Assembly (NCBI RefSeq): GCF_001667015.1
Contig: NZ_LZIS01000051.1
Location: 28,894-92,893, forward strand
Reading direction: 5' to 3'
DNA: 64,000 nucleotides
Source of the DNA: Mycobacterium sp. E3198
Lineage (GTDB): Bacteria > Actinomycetota > Actinomycetes > Mycobacteriales > Mycobacteriaceae
Shown here: positions 38,216-45,332 of the stretch, piece after piece
How positions within the stretch are numbered: position 1 is the first letter of the stretch
Layout of the letters: each line of letters starts with the position of its first letter
Made by a program: the position numbers and the translations under genes
The notes under the pieces: model-generated
Seen by the model: only the letters and a program-made list of their open reading frames with translations
Database searches by the model: none
What the model was told of the DNA's origin: nothing

Positions 38216-40258
38216 CTAGTCCTCGGGAACCTCGCGTTGGATCTCGTCGAGCCAGATGCGCGCGGACATGTCCGACGGGGCGCGCCAATCCCCGCGCGGC
38301 GACAGCGCGCCGCCATGGGACACCTTGGGGCCGTTGGGCAACGCCGATCGTTTGAACTGACTGAACGAGTAGAACCGCTGCACGAAGACGCCCAGCCAGT
38401 GCCGAATCTCCTTCAGCGAGTACGACGGTCGTTTGTCCTCGGGGAATCCTGGCGGCCAGTTGCCCTGCTCCGGGTCGCTCCAGGCGTGCCACGACAGGAA
38501 TGCGATCTTCGATGGCCGGAATCCGAACCGCAGCACGTGGAACAGCGAGAAGTCTTGCAGGGCATAGGGTCCGACTTTGTCCTCGCTGCTCTGCAGCTCC
38601 TCCTCCTCGCCGCTGGGAACGAGCTCCGGGGAGATTTCGGTGTCCAGCACCGACTGCAGCACATCGGTCACGTCGGATTCGAATTGGCCGGAAGAAATGA
38701 CCCAGCGGATCAGGTGCTGGATCAGCGTCTTGGGGACCCCGCCATTGACGTTGTAGTGCGACATCTGGTCGCCGACGCCGTAGGTGGACCAGCCCAGCCC
38801 CAGCTCGGAGAGGTCGCCGGTGCCCAGCACGATCCCGCCGCGCTGGTTGGCCAGCCGGAATAGGTAATCGGTGCGCAGCCCGGCCTGGACGTTTTCGAAG
38901 GTGACGTCGTAGACCTTCTCGCCGCGCCCGAACGGGTGGTCGATCTCCTTGAACATCAGCATCGCGGTCTCGGTGATGTCGATCTCGGAGAACGTGACGC
39001 CGAGCGCGCGGCACAGCTCGATCGCGTTGCGCTTGGTGCGATCTCCCGTCGCGAAGCCGGGCAGCGTGAACGCCAGGATGTCGCTGCGCGGGCGTTCTTC
39101 GCGGTCCATCGCCCGCGCGGCGACGATCAGCGCGTGCGTCGAGTCCAGGCCGCCGGAAATGCCGATGACGATCTTCGGGTAGTCCAGCGCGCGCAGCCGC
39201 TGCTCGAGCCCCGAGACCTGGATGTTGTACGCCTCGTAGCAATCCTGTTCCAGGCGTTGGGGATCGGCCGGCACGAACGGGAAGCGCTCGATCTCGCGGC
39301 GCAGCCCGATGTCGCCGCCCGGCGGGTCGAGCCGGAACTCGATGCGCCGGAAAGACTCGGCGGACGTCCGGTGGTGGCGCCGGTTGTCGTCGAAGGTCCC
39401 CATCCGCAGCCGTTCCGACCGAAGCAGGTCGGTGTCGACGTCCGCGACGCTGCGACGTTCCCCTTTGGGGAAGCGCTCGGACGACGCGAGCAGGACGCCG
39501 TTCTCCCAGATCATGGTCTGCCCGTCCCAGGCCAGGTCGGTCGTCGACTCGCCCTCCCCCGCGGCGGCGTAGATGTAGGCGGCCAGGCACCGCGACGAGG
39601 CCGAGCGGGCCAGCAGGCAACGGTCCTCGGCGCGGCCGATCGTGATCGGGCTGCCGGACAGGTTCGCCAGCACCGTCGCCCCGGCGAGTGCCGCCTCCGC
39701 GCTCGGCGGGATCGGCACGAACATGTCCTCGCAGATCTCGACGTGCAACACGAAGTCGGGAAGGTCCGTCGCGGCGAACAGCAGATCGGGACCGAACGGG
39801 ACATCGACATCGCCGACGCGGATGGTGCCGCGCTCGTCGTCCCCGGGCGCGATCTGGCGACGCTCGTAGAACTCCCGATAGGTGGGCAGGTACGACTTGG
39901 GCGCCACACCGAGCACCGCACCGCGGTGGATCACCACCGCGGCGTTGTACAGGCGATGCCGGTGGCGCAGCGGGGCGCCGACGACCAACACCGGCAGCAG
40001 GTCCGCCGATGCCGCGACGATGTCCTCGATCGCGCCTTCGACGTCGTCGAGCAACACGTCCTGCAGCACGATGTCCTCGATGGAGTACCCGGACAGCGTC
40101 AGCTCCGGGAAGACCGCCACCGCGACGCCGTCGTCGTGGCAGTCGCGCGCCAGTCGCAGGACGGACTCGGCGTTGGCCGCCGGATCGCCGATCGTGGTGT
40201 GGTGTGTGCACGCGGCGACCCGCACAAAGCCCTGGCTATAGCTGTTGTAAAAATCCAT
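38216..40258 (-). CDS. nadE: Glutamine-dependent NAD+ synthetase NadE
   Basis: A 680-residue, two-domain NadE, homologue of Rv2438c. The N-terminal nitrilase-type glutaminase has Glu in [10 protein letters not shown], Lys in [14 protein letters not shown] and Cys in [11 protein letters not shown]. The C-terminal synthetase carries the SGGLDS pyrophosphate loop in [16 protein letters not shown]. It makes NAD from deamido-NAD with ammonia tunnelled from glutamine. The start ATG at 40258 is 58 bases from the divergent cysteine hydrolase gene, so both promoters share a very short region. Confidence 0.95.
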   Translation of the reverse strand: MDFYNSYSQGFVRVAACTHHTTIGDPAANAESVLRLARDCHDDGVAVAVFPELTLSGYSIEDIVLQDVLLDDVEGAIEDIVAASADLLPVLVVGAPLRHRHRLYNAAVVIHRGAVLGVAPKSYLPTYREFYERRQIAPGDDERGTIRVGDVDVPFGPDLLFAATDLPDFVLHVEICEDMFVPIPPSAEAALAGATVLANLSGSPITIGRAEDRCLLARSASSRCLAAYIYAAAGEGESTTDLAWDGQTMIWENGVLLASSERFPKGERRSVADVDTDLLRSERLRMGTFDDNRRHHRTSAESFRRIEFRLDPPGGDIGLRREIERFPFVPADPQRLEQDCYEAYNIQVSGLEQRLRALDYPKIVIGISGGLDSTHALIVAARAMDREERPRSDILAFTLPGFATGDRTKRNAIELCRALGVTFSEIDITETAMLMFKEIDHPFGRGEKVYDVTFENVQAGLRTDYLFRLANQRGGIVLGTGDLSELGLGWSTYGVGDQMSHYNVNGGVPKTLIQHLIRWVISSGQFESDVTDVLQSVLDTEISPELVPSGEEEELQSSEDKVGPYALQDFSLFHVLRFGFRPSKIAFLSWHAWSDPEQGNWPPGFPEDKRPSYSLKEIRHWLGVFVQRFYSFSQFKRSALPNGPKVSHGGALSPRGDWRAPSDMSARIWLDEIQREVPED

Positions 40259-40316
40259 CTCACCCCCATTGTCCCCTGAGCAGTGTCAACCCGTGCCCGT
40301 CGGGTATCCCAACGGC

Positions 40317-40856
40317 ATGAGTGACACCGCTGTCGTAGTGGTCGACATGATGAATACGTATCAGCATCCCGACGCTGAAAAGCTCATACCCAATGTCGAG
40401 AAAATCATGGACCCGCTGGCCGATCTGGTCCGCCGCGCCCGTCGGACCGACGGCGTCGACCTGGTCTACGTCAACGACAACTACGGCGATTTCACCGCCC
40501 AGTTCTCCGACATCGTCGGCTCCGGGCTCGATGGGGCGCGGCCCGATCTGGTCAAGCCCATCCTCCCGTCCGAAGAGTGCCGGGTGCTGACCAAGGTCCG
40601 CCACAGCGCCTTCTACGCGACGGCGCTCGCGTACCTGCTCGGCCGCCTGGAAACCAAGCGGTTGATCCTCACCGGGCAGGTCACCGAGCAGTGCATCCTC
40701 TACACCGCCCTCGACGCCTACGTGCGCCACTTCCCCGTCGTGATCCCCGCCGACGCCGTCGCCCACATCGACGCGGACCTGGGCAAGGCCGCGCTGAAGA
40801 TGATGGAGCTGAACATGTCCGCGGAGCTCACCACCGCGGCCGACTGCCTCGGTTGA
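40317..40856 (+). CDS. Isochorismatase-family cysteine hydrolase
   Basis: A 179-residue single-domain hydrolase with the family triad Asp10 (VVVVDMMNTY), Lys93 (LTKVRHSAFYAT) and Cys126 (GQVTEQCILYTALDA). Its position beside nadE and a sirtuin suggests nicotinamide deamidation. However, the metal-binding Asp-x-His of PncA-type nicotinamidases is not visible; the equivalent stretch reads YVNDNYGDF. The substrate is therefore open. The ATG at 40317 is the first that gives the complete N-terminal strand. Confidence 0.85.
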   Translation: MSDTAVVVVDMMNTYQHPDAEKLIPNVEKIMDPLADLVRRARRTDGVDLVYVNDNYGDFTAQFSDIVGSGLDGARPDLVKPILPSEECRVLTKVRHSAFYATALAYLLGRLETKRLILTGQVTEQCILYTALDAYVRHFPVVIPADAVAHIDADLGKAALKMMELNMSAELTTAADCLG

Positions 40857-40874
40857 CGACCTCGGTTGACAACC

Positions 40875-40936
40875 CGCGAGCGTGCGCGGGATGCCGGCCT
40901 GGCCGGCGTGTCCCCGGACAAACACGCACGCTCGCG
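40875..40936. repeat. 62-bp dispersed palindromic element, copy 2
   Basis: Arms CGCGAGCGTGCG and CGCACGCTCGCG are exact reverse complements and enclose GGCGTGTCC and ACAAA segments shared with copy 1 at 28529-28590. It fills the gap between the cysteine hydrolase stop and the sirtuin start. It may end the first transcript or shield the sirtuin start. Confidence 0.8.
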
Positions 40937-40940
40937 CGGG

Positions 40941-41792
40941 GTGGCTACCCTGGAACGCGTGGAATCCCCCGAACTCGTCGCGCTGCTGGCCGGTCGGCGG
41001 GTGGCGGTGCTGACCGGGGCCGGGATCTCCACCGACTCCGGCATTCCCGACTACCGCGGCCCCGATTCGCCGCCGAGCAATCCCATGACCATCCGCCAGT
41101 TCACGTCGGATCCTGTTTTCCGGCAACGGTATTGGGCGCGCAACCACGTCGGTTGGCGGCACATGCATGACACCCCGCCCAACGCCGGGCACCGGGCGTT
41201 GGCCGCGCTGGAGCGCGCGTCGGTGGTGACCGGCGTAATCACCCAGAACGTCGACCTGCTGCACACCAAGGCGGGCAGCCGAAACGTCGTCAACCTGCAC
41301 GGCACCTACGCGCGGGTGGTGTGCCTGGGCTGCGGGTACGCCCTGAGCCGCGCCGCGCTCGCCGACCAACTCGAGGCGCTCAACCCGGGTTTCATCGAGC
41401 GCGCCGAGGCGGTCGGCGGCCTGGCGGTGGCCCCCGACGCCGACGCCGCCGTTTCCGACACCGCTGCGTTTCGCTACCTCGACTGCCCGCGCTGCGGTGG
41501 GATGCTCAAGCCGGACATCGTCTACTTCGGCGAAAGCGTCCCGAAAGACGTTGTGGCCGAGGCGTTCGCACTGGTCGACCACTCCGAGGCGCTGCTGGTC
41601 GCCGGTTCCTCGCTGACCGTGTTCTCCGGCTACCGATTCGTGCGCCACGCGGCGGCGCGGGGCATGCCGGTCGCGATCGTCAACCGCGGGCCGACCCGCG
41701 GCGACGACCTGGCCACCGTGAAGGTCGACGGCGGCTGCTCCGAGTTGCTGGCGCTGCTCCTCGACGAACTGGCGCCCTTGGCCGTCCGCTAG
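40941..41792 (+). CDS. Sir2-family NAD-dependent protein deacylase (class II-like)
   Basis: A 283-residue sirtuin. NAD-binding GAGISTDSGIPDYRG, catalytic-site TQNVDLL, catalytic His in NLHGTYARVVC, zinc pairs CLGC and CPRC, and GSSLTVFSGYRF are all present. GAGISTDSGIPDYR resembles class II (SIRT4-like) rather than class III CobB, so acyl groups other than succinyl may be preferred. The start is uncertain: GTG at 40941 is given, GTG at 40959 is equally likely, and a TTG further upstream would read through the palindromic element. It ends tail to tail with the P450 gene, with a 4-base overlap. Confidence 0.85.
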   Translation: MATLERVESPELVALLAGRRVAVLTGAGISTDSGIPDYRGPDSPPSNPMTIRQFTSDPVFRQRYWARNHVGWRHMHDTPPNAGHRALAALERASVVTGVITQNVDLLHTKAGSRNVVNLHGTYARVVCLGCGYALSRAALADQLEALNPGFIERAEAVGGLAVAPDADAAVSDTAAFRYLDCPRCGGMLKPDIVYFGESVPKDVVAEAFALVDHSEALLVAGSSLTVFSGYRFVRHAAARGMPVAIVNRGPTRGDDLATVKVDGGCSELLALLLDELAPLAVR

Positions 41793-43057
41793 AACGTGCA
41801 GGGCATGCTGCGGACGGCGTGAATAAAATTGCCCGCCACGTAGGTCGGCTCGCCCGCCCGGATCTCCGGCAACTGAGCGAGCAGCTCGCCGAAGATGGCG
41901 CGCAGCTGCGCGCGCGCCACCTGCGCGCCGAGGCAGAAGTGGGCGCCGCCGCCGCCCATGCCCACGTGCGGATTGGGGCTGCGGCTCAGGTCGAAACGCT
42001 CCGGATGGTCGAACGCGTCGGTGTCCCAGTTGCCGGACGAGTAAAACATCACCACCTTCTCGCCCGCCCGGATCTGTTGGCCACCCAGCTCGAAATCCGT
42101 TGCGGCCGTGCGGCGGAAGGTCATCACGGGCGTGGCCCACCGGACGAACTCCTCGACCGCCGTGCCGATTCGGTTGTCGAAATCCTCGAGCAACCACGCC
42201 CTTTGCTCGGGGAAGTCGGTGAGCGCCTTCATCGCGTGGCTGATGGTCTGCCGGGTGGTGTCGTTCCCGGCCACCGACAGCAACACGAAGAACGCCGCCA
42301 CGTCCGCGTCGGTCAGCCGGTCGCCGTCCACCTCGGCGGTCACCAGGCTGGTGAACAGGTCGTCGCCGGGCCGTTCGCGTCGCTCCGCGGCCAGGGCGCC
42401 GGCCAACTGGTGCAGATACATCTGGCTCTCGAGCAGGATTTCCATCGGGTGGCGCCCGGCGAGGTAGGCCGGGTCGGCCCACGACACCATGGCGTCGGTC
42501 GTGTGTGCCACCCGCTGGCGCTCCGATTCGGGAATTCCCACCATGTCCGACAGCGTGCGGATGGGCAGCTCCTTGGCGCACAGGTCAACGAAATCGGCAC
42601 CGCTGCCGGCGGCCCGCAGCTCCTCGACGATGGCCTTGGCGTTCGCCTTGATCGAGTCCTCGATGCGCCGGACCTGCCGGGGGGTGAAGGCGGCGTGGGC
42701 TAGCTTGCGCAGGGTGGTGTGCCGCGGCGGGTCCATCGCCAGGAACGACTGCGACGCCTCCAGCAGCTCCACCGGGATGCTCTCGAACATCACCCCCCGG
42801 CCGGACTGGAACACCTCGTTGTTGCGGCTGACCTCGACGATGTCGGAGCGTCGGGTGACCGCCCAATAACCGGGGTCGTCGGGATCGGGCATCAGGGCGT
42901 GCTCGACGGGGGGATGCCAGCTGACCGGCCGCTCGGCGCGCAGGACGGCGAACGAACGTTCCCGCTCCGCCGCGGTCGTGGACCAGAACGCCCGCGACGA
43001 CAGGTCGATCGCGTCGTAGGCACGGGAACCGCCGGACATGCCCGCCGTCACCGTCAT
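41789..43057 (-). CDS. Cytochrome P450
   Basis: A 422-residue P450. The I-helix oxygen motif is AGNDTTRQT, ExxR is in EFVRWATP, and the haem-thiolate loop is [17 protein letters not shown], where the usual F before GxG is Met. It resembles mycobacterial CYP125/126/142-like enzymes in general layout, but family number and substrate are not assignable. The ATG at 43057 has GGGAGGAG nearby. It is divergent from a TetR gene across 104 bases that hold two palindromes, which makes TetR control very likely. No ferredoxin gene is adjacent. Confidence 0.9.
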   Translation of the reverse strand: MTVTAGMSGGSRAYDAIDLSSRAFWSTTAAERERSFAVLRAERPVSWHPPVEHALMPDPDDPGYWAVTRRSDIVEVSRNNEVFQSGRGVMFESIPVELLEASQSFLAMDPPRHTTLRKLAHAAFTPRQVRRIEDSIKANAKAIVEELRAAGSGADFVDLCAKELPIRTLSDMVGIPESERQRVAHTTDAMVSWADPAYLAGRHPMEILLESQMYLHQLAGALAAERRERPGDDLFTSLVTAEVDGDRLTDADVAAFFVLLSVAGNDTTRQTISHAMKALTDFPEQRAWLLEDFDNRIGTAVEEFVRWATPVMTFRRTAATDFELGGQQIRAGEKVVMFYSSGNWDTDAFDHPERFDLSRSPNPHVGMGGGGAHFCLGAQVARAQLRAIFGELLAQLPEIRAGEPTYVAGNFIHAVRSMPCTF

Positions 43058-43111
43058 CGTGGCTCCTCCCTCGGTTATGACCCCGGTCACACGCTGCCAC
43101 CGACACTATGC

Positions 43112-43128
43112 CTAGACATGATGTCTAG
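43112..43128. promoter_or_regulatory. Perfect 17-bp palindrome, candidate TetR operator
   Basis: CTAGACAT-G-ATGTCTAG, an exact 8-1-8 inverted repeat in the P450/TetR divergent region, 54 bases from the P450 start. Size and symmetry fit a TetR-family dimer site. Confidence 0.7.
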
Positions 43129-43137
43129 TCAATGTGT

Positions 43138-43151
43138 TAACCGCTCGGTTA
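43138..43151. promoter_or_regulatory. 14-bp palindrome, second candidate operator
   Basis: TAACCG-CT-CGGTTA, an exact 6-2-6 inverted repeat 10 bases upstream of the tetR ATG, where a bound repressor would block its own expression. Its sequence differs from the 17-bp palindrome, so it may serve another protein. Confidence 0.55.
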
Positions 43152-43161
43152 TGCTGGGCGG

Positions 43162-43812
43162 ATGCCGTCGATCACCCGAAAGGCGCAGGGCAATCGCGAA
43201 CACGGGCGCCAGCGGCGGCGAGAGCAACTCGAGCGCCGCCTGCTGGAGGCCACCGAGCGGCTGATGCGCGACGGCGCCAGTTTCACGGAGCTCAGCGTGG
43301 ACCGGCTGTCGAGCGAGGCCGGCATTTCGCGGGCCAGCTTCTACATCTACTTCGAAGACAAGGGCCAGCTGCTGCGCCGCCTGGCCGGCCAGGTGTTCGC
43401 CGACCTCGCCGACAGGGCGGACCGCTGGTGGAGCGTGGCGTGGCGGCACGACCCCGCGGACGTCCGCGCCGCGACCGCGGGCATCGTCGCCGGCTACCGG
43501 CGTCATCAACCGGTGCTCGTCGCGCTCAACGAGATGGCCGGCTACGACCCGCTGGTCGCGGCCACCTATCGCAACCTGTTGACCGCCATCACCGGGCGGC
43601 TGACCCGCGTCATCGAGGACGGCCAGGCCGACGGCTCCATCCGCCCGGAACTGCCCGCCACCGCCACGGCCAGCGCACTGACGTGGATGGTCGAGCGGGC
43701 GTGCCACCAGAATCTTCCGACCGCTCCGGACTCCTACGACGCGGAGCTGGCCGAGGCATTGGCCCAAATCATCTGGGGCGCGCTGTATCTCAAGCCGATA
43801 CCGTCGAGCTGA
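43162..43812 (+). CDS. TetR family transcriptional regulator
   Basis: A 216-residue TetR regulator. The N-terminal HTH is LSVDRLSSEAGISRASFYIYFEDKGQLL, and the ligand-binding C-terminus is all alpha-helical. An Arg-rich tail (REHGRQRRREQLERR) precedes the HTH. ATG at 43162 follows a short promoter region with two palindromes shared with the divergent P450, so it probably represses both genes and releases them on binding the P450 substrate or product. Confidence 0.9.
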   Translation: MPSITRKAQGNREHGRQRRREQLERRLLEATERLMRDGASFTELSVDRLSSEAGISRASFYIYFEDKGQLLRRLAGQVFADLADRADRWWSVAWRHDPADVRAATAGIVAGYRRHQPVLVALNEMAGYDPLVAATYRNLLTAITGRLTRVIEDGQADGSIRPELPATATASALTWMVERACHQNLPTAPDSYDAELAEALAQIIWGALYLKPIPSS

Positions 43813-43862
43813 TCTGTTAACGGCTCCCCACCGATGCGGAGTCTGTGCGCGGGATGTCGCGT

Positions 43863-44633
43863 TCATCGCGGGCGAACCTCCCAGCTCCCGTTCGTTTCAA
43901 TGGGCGTGCTTCCGGCCCGGACGCAGGCCTGATAAAACAGGGCACCCATGTCGCGTGGTCCGACAAAATAGCCTTCCGCAGTGTGCCAGCGGTTGAAGAA
44001 CAAGACGACGCGCTCCTCATCGACCCGTGGAAAGAGGACACTGCCCAGCCATGTCCAAGTCGTTGGCCGCGTGTCGCGATAGAGCACCATCATGCTCGGA
44101 TAGTTCAACGCACCACTTTGGGTAGTGTGCATCCGGATGTAGCGATAACGGCTGGGGGCGAAGGGAATTCTGACGTCACCGCGTATCAGGGTGATAGTGC
44201 CGTATTTGTCGACCTCGCAGCCCTGGACCGCCCGTTTCGGGCGCACGTACGCCAGGACTGCCAACAATAGCGGGGCAGCCGCCGCTGGCACTGCTATCGG
44301 CAGCGGCAGTCCGATCATCATGGGGACAGCCACGACAACGCCGGGGATCACCCCCAGCCACGCGCCCGCGGATTTGAAGTGCAGGAGGCCGACGACGTCC
44401 GCGGTCGTCACAGCGGGACCCCTTGGCCGCCTCTGGAATAGAGTTGGTTGGCCGGGCGCCGCAGGTCTCGGCGTGTAGCTATTCCGGAAGCGGGGGTGCA
44501 GGCTTATCAGCACACCTACGACAGCGAAGACCACACACGCCGACACGCCTGGCAACCAAACCGGCACGTTCGATGCCACGGCCGGGGTTGTCTTCATCGA
44601 CGCCACCCACGGCGAATTCGGGGTCGAGCCCAT
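43863..44633 (-). CDS. Membrane protein of unknown function
   Basis: A 256-residue protein not recognised from any family. It has one membrane helix near residues 20-45 (VPVWLPGVSACVVFAVVGVLISL), a cytosolic segment, then two more helices (GAWLGVIPGVVVAVPMMIGLPLPIAV and AAAPLLLAVLAYV). A soluble C-terminal half is rich in Arg and aromatic residues (YRYIRMHTTQSGALNYPSMM). The ATG at 44633 sits 9 bases from GGAGG; a GTG two codons earlier is too close to it. A 66-base gap separates it from the small secreted protein upstream, so they may share a transcript. Confidence 0.65.
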   Translation of the reverse strand: MGSTPNSPWVASMKTTPAVASNVPVWLPGVSACVVFAVVGVLISLHPRFRNSYTPRPAAPGQPTLFQRRPRGPAVTTADVVGLLHFKSAGAWLGVIPGVVVAVPMMIGLPLPIAVPAAAAPLLLAVLAYVRPKRAVQGCEVDKYGTITLIRGDVRIPFAPSRYRYIRMHTTQSGALNYPSMMVLYRDTRPTTWTWLGSVLFPRVDEERVVLFFNRWHTAEGYFVGPRDMGALFYQACVRAGSTPIETNGSWEVRPR

Positions 44634-44699
44634 TTCCACTGTCCTCCAGATGATGTGGGCTCGGGGCTCGGATGGATGAGCCGACGACCGTTCAAGCCG

Positions 44700-45011
44700 T
44701 TAAGCCTTGCACGGAGGTTTCGGGGGCCAGCCAGGCCCGTAATTGCACTCCATAGGGCCCTGTGCCACCTCGCCGATGGGCAAACTCGGGTCCAATAGCC
44801 GGGGATTGTGCCAGTCGTGGCACGCAGTCATATCCCAATCCCCGACAACATGTCCGGGTAAGGGCTGCCCTGGACACCAACAGCTGGGTTGTGTGCAACC
44901 GGGTGGGTAGGCCTCGGCGGTGCCCGCGGCCAGAGCCATCCCGGCCACCGCGACACCGCCCGACAGCAACGTCCCGGTAATGATTCGGTTCAGGGTGCGA
45001 AAGGTGTTCAT
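44700..45011 (-). CDS. Small Cys-rich secreted protein, unknown function
   Basis: A 103-residue protein with a clear signal peptide (MNTFRTLNRIITGTLLSGG..., hydrophobic core to AGTAEA, cleavage before YPPG). The mature part of about 70 residues has six Cys (PPGCTQPSCWCPG, TACHDW, MECNYG, PPCKA) and many Pro and Trp residues, suggesting a disulfide-linked extracellular fold. It resembles other small mycobacterial exported proteins, but none is named. ATG at 45011 is the only start that includes the signal. Confidence 0.72.
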   Translation of the reverse strand: MNTFRTLNRIITGTLLSGGVAVAGMALAAGTAEAYPPGCTQPSCWCPGQPLPGHVVGDWDMTACHDWHNPRLLDPSLPIGEVAQGPMECNYGPGWPPKPPCKA

Positions 45012-45209
45012 GGTGGCGACTTTCGGTTATCACATCTAGTTCCATCACGCTTCCTCGTGCGATTGGACAGATGGGTCGCGGCGGGTATCTGGTGTGCGTT
45101 ATTCCGGTGAACACGGGCGTGTACGGGCCGCTGCGGCGATAGACTTTTAGCCGCATCTGGACCGATGTGGATTTTGCTGGTGTCGCAGCAGTTGCCCGCG
45201 CACGCCCAG

Positions 45210-45289
45210 TTCGTAGTGTGGGCGGGCGACTGGCCGCGGCGCATGGGCAAATTTGCCTATTTTGGTCGACGGCCGCCCGCCGCGGTCTC
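45210..45289 (+). repeat. Left 80-bp inverted repeat flanking the LuxR gene
   Basis: Pairs, in inverted orientation, with 47928-48007: 72 of 80 positions are identical by hand alignment, including an unbroken 31-base core that starts CCGCGGCGCATGGGCAAATT. Inside the core is the exact 12-bp palindrome GGCAAATTTGCC (45246-45257). It ends 43 bases before the LuxR start codon, in the promoter region. Confidence 0.9.
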
Positions 45290-45332
45290 GACTCAACCGA
45301 ACAGTCCCGAAAGGCGGAAGGCTCAGAGGCCG

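Noticed and set aside
40317..40856. Naming the cysteine hydrolase PncA
   Set aside because: The Asp-Lys-Cys triad is present, but the metal-binding Asp-x-His expected of nicotinamidase is not.
45165..45332. Earlier start for the LuxR gene
   Set aside because: It would translate the left inverted repeat; the protein family begins at the NTPase, and AGAGG precedes GTG at 45333.
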